This document shows, in pieces, positions 18,344-27,009 of a stretch of 64,000 nucleotides of DNA. Origin of the DNA: Pedobacter cryoconitis (lineage in GTDB: Bacteria; Bacteroidota; Bacteroidia; Sphingobacteriales; Sphingobacteriaceae). The DNA lies in NCBI RefSeq assembly GCF_014200605.1, contig NZ_JACHCE010000001.1, positions 930,001 through 994,000 on the forward strand. Reading direction: 5' to 3'. Position numbers and translations under genes: made by a program. Every line of letters starts with the position of its first letter. The first letter of the stretch is position 1. The notes under the pieces were generated by a model, which was not told where the DNA came from, did no database searches, and saw only the letters and a list, made by a program, of their open reading frames with translations.

Positions 18344-19306
18344 TTATAGATTGTGCTTCCGGAGGGGAGGGAAGAATTTCTTTTGTGCCTCGGTTCTGAA
18401 TGTACCCGGAGTAAGGCCAGTCATTTTTTTGAAGAAACGCGTAAAATAAGGGACATCCCGGAACTGAAGCCGGTAGGATATCTCGGCTACCTGCATGTCT
18501 GTATGCATTAAATAGCTTTTTGCTTCAAGAATTGTTTTTTCATGTATGAAGGAGGATGCCGTGAGGCCCACATGCTGTTTAACAACGGCGTTAAGGTAGC
18601 TGGCATTCAGATTCATAAGACTGGATATAGTACTAACAGAGGGCCATTCACTAACAGTTCCGGATGCCAATTGGATAAAATAATCGTTGATGGTCTTTTT
18701 AAAACGACGTACAATAGCAGCATGATTAAGCTGAGGAACTGATTTGGTAGACACCTTTTCGTTGTAGATCCTCCTTATCTGAATAAGATAGGTATGCAGG
18801 AGGTGTTTCAGCATGTCGAATTTGTCCGGCCTGGAGGTATTCATTTCCTCAAGCATAGCCTCTGCAATTTGAGATAAGGTGTTGGCTTCTCTTTCCGTTA
18901 AACTGATGAGGCTATCCGATTCTGTCGTAAGAAACGGAAACTCCTTTTCAAAAGACGGTCGCAAAAGGTCGATACCTGCAAATTCCGGGGTAAAGCAGCA
19001 CAGAAAGCCATAAATTATTTCTATACGCTGCCAGCTCTCAATTTTTCCGGGATAAGTAAAATAAAGGTTGTTCATGGTGGTGTCCACTGTCTGGTCTGGC
19101 AATAAAAACCGTATTCCCGAAGTCTTGCAGAAAACCAGTCTGAAAAAATTCCCCCTAAACAAAGGCATGTATAATGACTTCCCCTGGGGCTGATCTTCCA
19201 TTCTCATAAAGGTAAAAAAATCGTTAGGTGCATCTCCTATTTGGAAAGCGCGGTAGAACTCACCTATAGTTTTAAATATGGGAATATGCTGTGTGTGGCG
19301 GTCCAT
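18344..19306 (-). CDS. AraC-family transcriptional regulator upstream of MFS gene
   Basis: 320 residues. The N-terminal ligand-binding half (about 1-190) matches the Bacteroidota AraC type that starts with HIPIFKTIGEFYRAF. The C-terminal DNA-binding domain (about 215-310) has both helix-turn-helices: SSLMNLNASYLNAVVKQHVG and VAEISYRLQFRDVPYFTRFFKK, ending MTGLTPGTFRTE. It probably senses a compound exported by the downstream MFS protein. Like that gene it is more GC-rich than its surroundings, so both were probably acquired together. Confidence 0.92.
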   Translation of the reverse strand: MDRHTQHIPIFKTIGEFYRAFQIGDAPNDFFTFMRMEDQPQGKSLYMPLFRGNFFRLVFCKTSGIRFLLPDQTVDTTMNNLYFTYPGKIESWQRIEIIYGFLCCFTPEFAGIDLLRPSFEKEFPFLTTESDSLISLTEREANTLSQIAEAMLEEMNTSRPDKFDMLKHLLHTYLIQIRRIYNEKVSTKSVPQLNHAAIVRRFKKTINDYFIQLASGTVSEWPSVSTISSLMNLNASYLNAVVKQHVGLTASSFIHEKTILEAKSYLMHTDMQVAEISYRLQFRDVPYFTRFFKKMTGLTPGTFRTEAQKKFFPPLRKHNL

Positions 19307-19458
19307 ATAATCAGGTTTTAGTTACAAAATTACAAATTGTTGTATCAATGCAAGAGTGGAAAAAGAAGCGAAGCAAAGGCGGGGCTGGATATTGAACCCT
19401 GCAGCAACTTAATTTGTGGAGGATCTTCCAGGCTGAAAAGAGATTACCTTTTTCTTTT

Positions 19459-19740
19459 TTATCTCAAAGTAGCTTCCTGCCTCCATCTACTTGGTGTGCT
19501 AAGGGGCTTTCCGACTACGTCCCCGTTACCCATATTGGACATTACGATAATAGCCACCCTCTCTTTTGAAAATCGTATAATCCTGGCACTTACGCCGTAA
19601 TAGCCGCCTTCCAGCCACAATAGGTATAGTCTTGGTAATCAATGAAAAAAACACCGGACGCATCGTTGTTGCATCCGTACTCAAAATGCTGCTCCGGTGC
19701 ATTAGCCGGTAAAAACAGTCTGGGGATAAAAGGGTTAGTT
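19459..19740 (-). pseudogene. C-terminal remnant of a serine hydrolase (beta-lactamase-like)
   Basis: Two minus-strand pieces in different frames: FIPRLFLPANAPEQHFEYG ... DASGVFFIDYQDYTYCGW, then GGYYGVSARIIRFSKERVAI and VMSNMGNGDVVGKP ending at a TAA at 19459. The pattern G-G-Y-x-G-V-S-A-R then F-x-K-E-R-V-A-x-x-V-x-S-N is typical of the end of CubicO/class C beta-lactamase-type hydrolases. The serine active-site region is absent, and a frameshift lies between the pieces, so this is a relic. It sits upstream of and in line with the AraC-MFS pair. Confidence 0.5.
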
Positions 19741-20150
19741 TTAAAAAAAAATTATACGCTATAGAAGTTTATCAAACTAGTCATATAATATTTCCATACA
19801 CTATTGAATTCTCGTCTCCTAAACCAGTTCGAAAAAAGATAGGGTTACAAACTTGGACCAGGTTTTTCACATAAATAACCATTTTGGTTTGTCTAAAATG
19901 GCTTTTCCTTATTTGTTCCTTTATGTATTTAATTTACTTTTTTTTAGTTTTTTTGTGTTTATTTTTTTGTATCGGGAAGTGATTATTCAATTAAGTAGTT
20001 CGGATTCAATCCGGTCTATGGGATTTATATACTTGTAGATTTCATCACCCAGATGGTTTTTTAATTTTCGTTGAATTTCTGTTCGTATTCCGCAAGATGG
20101 AGCGCGAACAGAAATTGAATTGCGCTTGGTTCTAAAATAATAACTGATTT
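19741..20150. other. Gene-free stretch between remnant and SnoaL gene
   Basis: About 410 bp, AT-rich. It contains a TTTGTTCCTTTATGTATTT sequence at 19913-19931 that recurs, with one base missing, at 21740-21757. No open frame looks like protein and I see no RNA gene or clear terminator. Confidence 0.4.
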
Positions 20151-20516
20151 CTAGTAAAAAAAGGTTTCGGTTATGATCTTATCGTCTTTTACACCAAAAA
20201 CTGCAATTTCCGACAATTGTAACCGCTGTCCATTTTTTAAAGTCATGTCCCTGCCCATGGCTACGCTAAAATAGTTACCTCCAACTACCGGTTCGCTGCA
20301 AAAAAAGCTGTGTACCTCTTCTATAAGCTCTTGTCTGGCTTTTGATTTTGCTAAAACCGCTTCAATACCTTTGGTTATGGTAGGCACACCCATTGCCAAA
20401 GCATGCTCGGGTTCGGTACATACAATGTCGGTACTGTAAAATTGTTCATAAATTTGTATTACATGTCTTTGCTGAAAGAGATCGTAATAACGATTGGCTA
20501 ATTCCTGAGTTGTCAT
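20151..20516 (-). CDS. SnoaL/NTF2-like protein
   Basis: 121 residues, a single NTF2-like fold of the SnoaL type: N-terminal helices (ELANRYYDLFQQRHVIQIYEQFY), the strand with TDIVCTEPEHALAMG, and the conical-barrel strands ending ISEIAVFGVKDDKIITETFFY style. Such proteins are small isomerase-like or ligand-binding proteins; no catalytic His/Asp pair is obvious, so the activity is unknown. It is divergent from the AraC gene at 20617 with 100 bp between, and is most likely its target. Confidence 0.85.
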   Translation of the reverse strand: MTTQELANRYYDLFQQRHVIQIYEQFYSTDIVCTEPEHALAMGVPTITKGIEAVLAKSKARQELIEEVHSFFCSEPVVGGNYFSVAMGRDMTLKNGQRLQLSEIAVFGVKDDKIITETFFY

Positions 20517-20616
20517 TTGTTTCTTGATTAATTAATGATCCAAAGGTAGCTTGCCGTTTTGATACTAAAAGTATTAGATAGTGTTGTATATTTGCTCAAT
20601 CGTATCAATTTATTAA

Positions 20617-21528
20617 ATGGACGCTTTAAGTACAATATTAGAGGCAACCGGCCTAAGATGTGTTGTTTATAGCAAATTCCCCCTTGCGGCTCCCTGGGGA
20701 CTGGATATTGTTAAGGATGAAAATTCGCAGTTCTGGCGGTTAGTGAGTGGCAGTTGCACTATTGGGGCGCCTGATGGGCGTATCATAGAACTGTTAGAGG
20801 GCGATCTGGTATTTGTGCCTCACGGAAGTGCTCACTGGATAGCAGATAAACCTACAAGTTTACGTATACCTTCACCACAATTCGTTAAGGCACGCAGAGA
20901 AGGGAAACCTATTTTTAATAGTGGTGGCGATGTAACTACTCTCATAGCCGGCCATTTTGAATTTGATTACCAATCCCTGCATCCTTTTTTAAAGGATTTG
21001 CCGTCAATTATTCATATCAAGCAGTACAAGACAGAAAATCAGCTGTTACTAAAGCAAGTTACGCAACTAATGTTGATAGAACTCAATAACGAAAGGCCGG
21101 GAAGCAACATAATGCTGAAATGTTTGTCAGAAATTATGTTTATTAATATCATTAGAGCATATATAGAACAGGCATTGCCGGATGGCGGTTTTCTTTCTGC
21201 ATTAAACGACCCAAGGATTAGTAAGGCATTAAAGCTGATACAGGACTCGCCCCAAAAGAATTGGACGCTTGAATCTCTCGCATCAGAAATTGGCATGTCA
21301 CGTTCCGTTTTTTTTAATCAGTTTAAAAGATTGGTCCATGAAACACCGTTAAGCTATCTTACTAATTGGCGCATTAGACGCGCTCAAAAGCTATTGACAA
21401 CAGAAAACAGTAATATATCAGAAATCGCAGCAAGCGTAGGTTATCAATCGGAAGCAGCTTTTAATCGAATCTTTAAATCAAAGACGGGGCAGACTCCCGC
21501 AGTGTATAGAAGAAGTAAGTTTTTTTAG
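20617..21528 (+). CDS. AraC-family regulator with cupin_6 sensor domain
   Basis: 303 residues. The N-terminal cupin-type domain (about 1-185; WRLVSGSCTIGAPDG, LLEGDLVFVPHGSAHWI) is the form found in regulators that sense small organic compounds. The C-terminal domain (about 205-300) has WTLESLASEIGMSRSVFFNQF and ISEIAASVGYQSEAAFNRIFK followed by TGQTPAVYRR, the standard AraC double HTH. It is divergent from the SnoaL gene and probably controls it and itself through the 100-bp shared region. Confidence 0.93.
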   Translation: MDALSTILEATGLRCVVYSKFPLAAPWGLDIVKDENSQFWRLVSGSCTIGAPDGRIIELLEGDLVFVPHGSAHWIADKPTSLRIPSPQFVKARREGKPIFNSGGDVTTLIAGHFEFDYQSLHPFLKDLPSIIHIKQYKTENQLLLKQVTQLMLIELNNERPGSNIMLKCLSEIMFINIIRAYIEQALPDGGFLSALNDPRISKALKLIQDSPQKNWTLESLASEIGMSRSVFFNQFKRLVHETPLSYLTNWRIRRAQKLLTTENSNISEIAASVGYQSEAAFNRIFKSKTGQTPAVYRRSKFF

Positions 21529-21840
21529 TAATTTTTTTCTCTTGTAATCTTTTATCGATCGACTAATTATAAACTAATACAAAAACATCACTCTCAATAA
21601 GGGAGTATGAACATATAACTCCTGGCTTTGATGATATGAAAATTTACATTTCCAGAATAGAACCTAATAATTAAAACCAATTAGGGCTGCTCAATGCAAA
21701 ATTGGCAAAGAAGGATCAGTTTAATGGGGTTTATCTACTTTGTTCCTATGTATTTGAAACTAATGAATGTTTATTTATTTTTGTATAGCGCTATTTCATC
21801 AAAATAGAGTTTAGCGGGAATTTGAGCGTAACCACCTAAG
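21529..21840. other. Intergenic region before Crp-like gene
   Basis: About 310 bp with no clear gene. It contains the second copy of the TTTGTTCC-TATGTATTT sequence at 21740-21757. No terminator with a good T tract is visible. Confidence 0.4.
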
Positions 21841-22418
21841 ATGATAAATAGCTTACTAAGTAGCATACAAAGTCTAATAACGTTAAGCCCGGGTGAGATA
21901 GGCATTGTCACATCTTTATTTAAAGAAAGGACTTACAAGAAAGGAGATTTTTTTTAGAAGAAGGACGAACTTGTAAACAAGTTGGGTTCGTTGCGAAGGG
22001 ATTAATGCGATATTATATTAATCACGATGGTGAGGAAAAAACTTATGCCTTTTCTCAGGAGAATGATTATGTATGTAACTATGAAAGTTTTATTCCTCAA
22101 CAGCCATCTACTAAAGTTATTCAGGCTTTAGAAGACTGTGATATTCTTGTTATTTCATATGATGACCTGCAATTATTCTATGCAGATGTTCATGAAGGGG
22201 AACGTTTTGGTAGGATTGCAATTGGAGCCGTTTTTATTCAGCTACTAAAGGATATAAGCTCATTCTATACTGAAACACCTGAACTTCGTTATGAAAGGTT
22301 TATAAAGAATCACGCTGACTTGCAGCAAAGGATTTCTCAATACCATATCGCCTCATTTGTTGGCGTAAAACCGCAATCATTAAGCCGTATCCGAAAAAGA
22401 ATTTCAATGCAAATTTGA
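21841..22418 (+). pseudogene. Crp/Fnr-family regulator, frameshifted in a T8 tract
   Basis: The frame starting ATG at 21841 (MINSLLSSIQSLITLSPGEI ... KERTYKKGDFF) is the normal N-terminus of a roughly 193-residue Crp/Fnr protein. At the T run 21948-21955 the frame is lost; adding one T gives DFFLEEGRTCKQVGFVAKGL and continues to RYYINHDGEEKTYAF and the end at 22418. The C-terminal HTH is ISQYHIASFVGVKPQSLSRIRK. As read, only a 137-residue product from 22005, lacking part of the cyclic-nucleotide-binding domain, could be made. A real inactivation, a switchable homopolymer or a sequencing error are all possible. It precedes the DUF4267 and cupin genes. Confidence 0.8.
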
Positions 22419-22491
22419 TTTATTAACCGAAGTGCATTAATGCTGGCCGCGTTGAGGGTAATTTTGTGTCATAATTTAGAAACAGACAATT

Positions 22492-22884
22492 ATGATAACA
22501 AAAATTTCTTATGCAATTGCATTTTTAACCGGCCTGGGCTTGATTTTTCTGGGAGCCCGTTTCTTTTTATCTCCAGAAGTAGCCGAAGCCGGATATGGGA
22601 TACATTTTAAAGAACAGGGAGACTACTCATTTCACTATATCAAAGGCATAAGAGATGTATTTTCCGGACTGTTAATGTGCGTTTTTGTTTTGATGAATGA
22701 AAGACGTGCTTTGGGAGTAACCTTATTAACAGGAACAATTGTGCCTGTTAATGATATGATTATAGTTCTCAGCAAAAGCTACAACGGCGTTCTGCAAACC
22801 ATCCCACACATTATTGCTATGGTCATTTGCTCCGTATTCGGAATAATTTTATTGGAGAGTAATCCTATAAAAAAAACGATATGA
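22492..22884 (+). CDS. DUF4267-family small membrane protein
   Basis: 130 residues with four hydrophobic helices: AIAFLTGLGLIFLGARFFL (about 8-26), GIRDVFSGLLMCVFVLM (about 52-68), ALGVTLLTGTIVPVNDMIIVL (about 73-93) and TIPHIIAMVICSVFGIILL. The order and the YIKGIRDVFSGL motif fit DUF4267, an inner-membrane family of unknown function often found next to regulators and detoxification genes. Its stop overlaps the start of the cupin gene (ATGA), so the two are translated together. The Crp-like gene 73 bp upstream may be its regulator. Confidence 0.85.
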   Translation: MITKISYAIAFLTGLGLIFLGARFFLSPEVAEAGYGIHFKEQGDYSFHYIKGIRDVFSGLLMCVFVLMNERRALGVTLLTGTIVPVNDMIIVLSKSYNGVLQTIPHIIAMVICSVFGIILLESNPIKKTI

Positions 22885-23399
22885 AAACACAAGGCTATAT
22901 CAAGTTGATAACTTCAGCAGCAACAAATAAAGATAGTTTAATGGAGTTGAATATTCTTCCCGGCGAAAAAACACCGTGGCATTATCATACGTTGTTTTCA
23001 GAAACCTTTGAAATTTTAAGCGGCACACTTGAGGTTGGGAAAGGTAAAGAGATCTACCAGTTAAAGCCGGGAGATATTGTAAATATTATGCCGAATGAAA
23101 AGCACTATTACCACAATGTTTCTAAAAAGGAATGTGTTTTAACAGCTACCCTTAATCCTGGCGATAAGAACTTTGAAAATTCCCTCTTTATTTTAAAAGG
23201 TCTGGCTAAAGATGGCCTGGTAAGCGCAGCAGGAATTCCTGAAAATTTTTCAGACTTGGTGTTGTTCATTTACCTGAATAATTCTAGAATGGTTGGGTTT
23301 CAAAAAATAGCGGAGCCAATATTCAATTTTTTTGCTAAGTCAGCTATTAAAAAAGGGCACTTAAATGAATTGATAGAAAAGTATTGTAAAATGATTTAA
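22881..23399 (+). CDS. Cupin-domain protein
   Basis: 172 residues. The cupin core is at about 20-95: motif 1 GEKTPWHYHTLFSETFEILSG carries His and Glu ligands, and motif 2 KPGDIVNIMPNEKHYYHN supplies the later His; together they form a likely metal site. The C-terminal 70 residues are helical (LVLFIYLNNSRMVGFQKIAEPIFNFFAKSAIKKG) and may interact with the membrane or its DUF4267 partner, whose gene overlaps it by 4 bp. Enzymatic role unknown. After its stop, 23400-23510 holds a short open stretch ending HLTKHSQEYKY that may be a decayed gene end. Confidence 0.85.
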   Translation: MKTQGYIKLITSAATNKDSLMELNILPGEKTPWHYHTLFSETFEILSGTLEVGKGKEIYQLKPGDIVNIMPNEKHYYHNVSKKECVLTATLNPGDKNFENSLFILKGLAKDGLVSAAGIPENFSDLVLFIYLNNSRMVGFQKIAEPIFNFFAKSAIKKGHLNELIEKYCKMI

Positions 23400-23612
23400 A
23401 ACGGTTTTATAGAGCAATTAAGTATTTGGATACCTGCTGATGAAGATACCTCACCAAATTATTTTGCGGAACATTTGACAAAACATTCTCAAGAATACAA
23501 GTACTAATATGCTCTTAAATTGCCTGGAAAGGTTTAATAAGGCATTATTAGACTTGCAGCAGAAGGGTTACTTTGCTAATCTTTAGTAATAAGATATAAT
23601 TTTTAAATAAAT

Positions 23613-23648
23613 AGTGCAATAATGTACTTTATGGTGTACTATTGTACT
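23613..23648 (+). promoter_or_regulatory. Two operator-like sites upstream of marR paralogue 1
   Basis: AGTGCAATAATGTACT (23613-23628) and GGTGTACTATTGTACT (23633-23648), spaced 20 bp, fit the imperfect dyad AGTRYA-N4-TRWACT. The same motif occurs four times upstream of crtI (45108-45186). They end 14 bp before the MarR start codon, so repression of this operon by a MarR dimer is likely. The sites are seen; the binder is inferred. Confidence 0.7.
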
Positions 23649-23661
23649 ATAATTATTTAAG

Positions 23662-24279
23662 ATGGCGTACTACGATTTGATAAGTGAAGTGATAGACTTG
23701 ATTAAGCGCTATGAAAAGGAATCTGGTTCTCCTGGTCAGGAAGGATACTTGTTTGCACAATGGATGACTGAACATTATAAAAAAAATAGTGATCAGCCCG
23801 TTTCAGAACCAGAGTGGGATGGAAAGTCAAATGGACGTTCTGCTGATAGCGTGATTAATACTTCGCTCGTACATCTTTACAGGTATGCCAAACTCAATGC
23901 AAAGGCTGCAATAGCAAATACATCTTTTTCTACTCCCGATGAATTTATTTATTTAATCAGCCTCGTTTCCCTTGGTAGTATGAGCAAAACAGCCCTTATC
24001 AAACTAAATGTTCACGAGAAATCTGCAGGAATGCAAATTGTGAATAGATTAATTCATAATGGGTTAGTTGAGCAGGCAGCATTAGATAGTGATAAAAGAA
24101 ACAGAATGATTGATATTACTTCCAAAGGAACTCAAATTCTGAATGAATGTATGCAAAACATAAAAAAGGCGTCAAGTGATGTAACCGAACCGTTATCATA
24201 CCTTGAAAAAATGGATTTGATTAGAATACTTACAAAGCTTGAAAACTTTCACGAATCAAAAACACGAACAGTCTCTTAA
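23662..24279 (+). CDS. MarR-family regulator, paralogue 1 (photolyase operon)
   Basis: 205 residues, longer than typical MarR proteins because of an N-terminal extension of about 50 residues. The wHTH region spans about 85-190: FIYLISLVSLGSMSKTALIKLN, the recognition part HEKSAGMQIVNRLIHNGLVE and the wing DSDKRNRMIDITSKG. It is clearly a paralogue of the protein at 40393-41001, with the shared stretch GRSADSVINTSLVHLYRYAK. It heads a run of genes for SDR, flavin reductase-like, FAD enzyme and photolyase-related proteins. Two dyads just upstream match an array at the crtI promoter, so both MarR proteins may control both loci. Confidence 0.92.
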   Translation: MAYYDLISEVIDLIKRYEKESGSPGQEGYLFAQWMTEHYKKNSDQPVSEPEWDGKSNGRSADSVINTSLVHLYRYAKLNAKAAIANTSFSTPDEFIYLISLVSLGSMSKTALIKLNVHEKSAGMQIVNRLIHNGLVEQAALDSDKRNRMIDITSKGTQILNECMQNIKKASSDVTEPLSYLEKMDLIRILTKLENFHESKTRTVS

Positions 24280-24337
24280 TTATCAGAGGTTATAGTAGCT
24301 AAATGGAAAAAAAAGGATTTCTTAAATATATGAGATT

Positions 24338-25054
24338 ATGGATTTCAAGCAAAAAAACATCCTGGTGATTGGTGGCAGTTCCGGTATTGGATTATCGTTG
24401 GTTAAACTGCTTCATCAGCAAAATGCAAATGTATATGTGGTTTCAAGATCTGCATCTGAAGACTGGCCGGAAGATGTTCAATATCTCCTGGCTGATATAA
24501 CCGGGAATCTGGATTCGTTAGCGGCTTTTTTACCTGCTGAATTACATGGATTGGTCTATTCGGTTGGTAGTATTAATCTTAAACCTTTTGGCAGACTAAC
24601 CGAAGAAGACTTCTTAAAGGACTATCAAGTTAATGTTTTGGGCGCAGCACGTATTATTCAGCAATCTATTAAACAGTTAAAAAATGCCGGTGCTTCATCT
24701 ATAGTTTTAATAAGCTCTGTTGCTGCTAAAATCGGAATGCCTTACCACGCCAGTATCGCTGCTGCAAAAGCTGCGGTAGAGGGCCTGGCAATATCACTGG
24801 CAGCCGAATTTGCTGCCCAGCAGATTAGGGTAAATGTGGTAGCCCCATCGCTTACAAACACCCCACTTGCACAAAATCTATTAAGTTCACCCGAAAAACG
24901 GGAAGCATCAGCTAAAAGACATCCTCTGGGAAAGATTGGGCAACCAGAAGATATCAGCAGGCTGATTACTTTTTTACTATCGGAAGAAAGCAATTGGATA
25001 ACCGGGCAAATAATTGGAATAGATGGGGGATTAGGGAAAATAAAAACGAGTTAA
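24338..25054 (+). CDS. Short-chain dehydrogenase/reductase (SDR), atypical active site
   Basis: 238 residues, Rossmann fold with the nucleotide-binding GGSSGIG at about 11-17, a NAG-type position given as YSVGS, the catalytic Ser in VLISSVAAK, and the C-terminal WITGQIIGIDGG. At the usual YxxxK position it has SIAAAKAAVEG: Lys is present but Tyr is replaced by Ile, so classical hydride transfer may be altered. Similar HASIAAAK motifs exist in some SDRs, so this may be a subgroup trait. It follows MarR and precedes the flavin reductase-like gene with only one base between, so these are one operon. Confidence 0.9.
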   Translation: MDFKQKNILVIGGSSGIGLSLVKLLHQQNANVYVVSRSASEDWPEDVQYLLADITGNLDSLAAFLPAELHGLVYSVGSINLKPFGRLTEEDFLKDYQVNVLGAARIIQQSIKQLKNAGASSIVLISSVAAKIGMPYHASIAAAKAAVEGLAISLAAEFAAQQIRVNVVAPSLTNTPLAQNLLSSPEKREASAKRHPLGKIGQPEDISRLITFLLSEESNWITGQIIGIDGGLGKIKTS

Positions 25055-25055
25055 T

Positions 25056-25700
25056 ATGATAAATATTAGTAGTGAGCAGATATATCAGTTAGAAAAACAA
25101 TATAGGATAAGCCTGATTAATAGCTTAGTTGGTTATAAATCCCTAAATCTTTTAGGAACTGCCAGCAATGAAGGAATTACTAACTTGTGCATCATTAGTT
25201 CTGCCTTTCATCTGGGCGCTAATCCGCCGCTTTTAGGCATCGTGATACGACCAGAACGAGAGCAGAACAGCACACTCACCAATATTAAATCAACAGGTCA
25301 CTATACTTTAAATAATGTATTACCAGAATGGTATATGCAGGCTCATCAAACCAGTGCCTATTATCCATCAGATGTATCTGAATTTGATACCTGCGGATTT
25401 CAGAAGTTATATACGAATCATTTTAAAGCACCCTTTGTAAAGCAATCAACCATTCGTATCGGTTTAGAACTGAGGGAAATTATTGACTTAGAGATTAACG
25501 GTACAACTATTCTGATTGGTGAAATTGTTCATATTCTTGCCAACGACGATATGATAGCAGCAGATGGTACTGTTGATCATGTCAAGGCAAAAACAATGTC
25601 AGTTGCCGGCTTAGATGCCTACTTTCTTCCGCAGGCTGTTGGTCGTCTGGCTTATGCCAAACCAGGGATTGAACCTCATGAATTAAACAAGTCCTATTAA
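25056..25700 (+). CDS. Flavin reductase-like FMN-binding split-barrel protein
   Basis: 214 residues of the flavin reductase-like domain family (split barrel binding FMN or FAD). Recognisable parts are the beginning YKSLNLLGTASNEGITNLCI, the phosphate-binding ISSAFHLGANPPLLGIVIRP, TGHYTLNNV and the later strand GTTILIGEIVHI. It may supply reduced flavin or carry out a flavin-dependent reduction. Starts one base after the SDR stop and ends 15 bp before the FAD enzyme, which places it firmly in the photolyase-containing operon. Confidence 0.88.
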   Translation: MINISSEQIYQLEKQYRISLINSLVGYKSLNLLGTASNEGITNLCIISSAFHLGANPPLLGIVIRPEREQNSTLTNIKSTGHYTLNNVLPEWYMQAHQTSAYYPSDVSEFDTCGFQKLYTNHFKAPFVKQSTIRIGLELREIIDLEINGTTILIGEIVHILANDDMIAADGTVDHVKAKTMSVAGLDAYFLPQAVGRLAYAKPGIEPHELNKSY

Positions 25701-25715
25701 TTTTTGCTATCAGAT

Positions 25716-26960
25716 ATGGAAAAAGATGTGATTATTATTGGTGCGGGTTTAGCTGGTTTAACAGCAGCCAGGGTTCTAAAGGCATCCGGGAAATCGGTCC
25801 TTGTTATTGAAGCTTCCGACGCGGTAGGTGGCAGAATACGCACAGATAATGTAGAGGGTTTCTTGTTAGACCGTGGTTTCCAGGTTTTATTAACTGCCTA
25901 TCCGGAAGCGAAACGCTTTTTAGACTATAATGCGCTAGAAATTTGTAGGTTTAATGCAGGGGCATTGATCTTAAATGAAAGCGGGATTTCGAAGATTGGC
26001 GATCCGCTGCGGCAACCCGGTATGCTCATCAATACTTTGTTTTCTCCTGCCGGAACATTTGCCGATAAATTACGGATGCTGCGGCTAAAACTGAAACTTA
26101 CACGCAAAACCATAGAAGAAATCTTTTTAGAAAAGGAAATTACAACTATAGATTACCTGAAAAAGGAAGGGTTCAGTGAAATCATGATGAGTCAATTCTT
26201 TAAGCCTTTTATGACAGGTATTTTTCTGGAAAATCAGTTGAGTACTTCTAGCCGCATGTTTGAATTTGTATTTAAAATGTTTAGTGAAGGAGATGCAGCT
26301 ATCCCCGCTAAAGGAATGGGAATGATTCCGCTACAATTAGCAGAAGGCCTTTCTGCCGATGAAATTGTTTTTAATGAAAAAGTAGAGCTTATTGATGGAG
26401 GGACTGTGATAACGTTTTCAAAATCAATTTACCGGGCTAAGTATATTCTCATTGCCACTAACCCTGCTCAAATGCCCGCTCCTTATGGGCAACAAATAGT
26501 AAAATCACATCATTCAGTTACTAATATGTATTTTAAAGCTGATAAAAAGCCATTTATAGCGCCCCTGATTGCTTTAAATACATTATCTGGAAAACTGGTT
26601 AATAATGTTGCTGTAATGAACCAGATTTCGTCAGATTATTCTGGTAACGGACAGGCCTTAATATCCGTATCACTTATTGGTAATCATTCAAAGGCAAACG
26701 AAACTCAACTTCAGGAAAAGGTGATAGCGGAAATAAGATTCTGGTTTCCTGAGGCAATCAACTGGACACATCTAAAAACCTATCATATTAATTATGCCCT
26801 GCCTAATGATGATCAGGTAACAAATGAACCCGGGCACAAATCCCAAAGATTAAATGACCAGTGTTTTGTATGCGGGGATTATTTGATGAATGGCTCTATT
26901 GATGCAGCAATGAAAAGTGGCAGACTGGCAGCTGAAGTCATTATCAGTGCTGCGGGATGA
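25716..26960 (+). CDS. FAD-dependent amine oxidase/desaturase-like protein
   Basis: 414 residues from ATG 25716 (MEKDVIIIGAGLAGL); an in-frame TTG 12 bp upstream is less likely. The N-terminal dinucleotide motif GAGLAGLTAARVLKASGKSVLVIEA and GGRIRTD show an FAD enzyme of the amine oxidase/phytoene desaturase superfamily. A C-terminal FAD motif is FVCGDYLMNGSIDAAMKSGR, typical of the NAD(P)-binding oxidoreductases found beside photolyase genes. The substrate is unknown; a small isoprenoid or amine is possible. It is followed after 49 bp by the photolyase stump. Confidence 0.9.
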   Translation: MEKDVIIIGAGLAGLTAARVLKASGKSVLVIEASDAVGGRIRTDNVEGFLLDRGFQVLLTAYPEAKRFLDYNALEICRFNAGALILNESGISKIGDPLRQPGMLINTLFSPAGTFADKLRMLRLKLKLTRKTIEEIFLEKEITTIDYLKKEGFSEIMMSQFFKPFMTGIFLENQLSTSSRMFEFVFKMFSEGDAAIPAKGMGMIPLQLAEGLSADEIVFNEKVELIDGGTVITFSKSIYRAKYILIATNPAQMPAPYGQQIVKSHHSVTNMYFKADKKPFIAPLIALNTLSGKLVNNVAVMNQISSDYSGNGQALISVSLIGNHSKANETQLQEKVIAEIRFWFPEAINWTHLKTYHINYALPNDDQVTNEPGHKSQRLNDQCFVCGDYLMNGSIDAAMKSGRLAAEVIISAAG

Positions 26961-27009
26961 AATAATTATTTAACTACAATAAAATTTCTAAAAGGGATTA
27001 ATTCTGCCC

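Noticed and set aside
20001..20016. TTCGGATTCAATCCGG resembling a tRNA T-arm and possible attachment site
   Set aside because: Stem is only four pairs and no acceptor, D or anticodon arms can be folded upstream.
19913..21757. Short shared sequence TTTGTTCC-TATGTATTT at 19913-19931 and 21740-21757 as flanks of the SnoaL/AraC pair
   Set aside because: Only about 18 bases match in AT-rich DNA with one gap; too weak to call a mobile cassette.
23400..23510. Open stretch ending HLTKHSQEYKY after the cupin gene
   Set aside because: Might be a decayed gene end but no family is recognised and no start is available.
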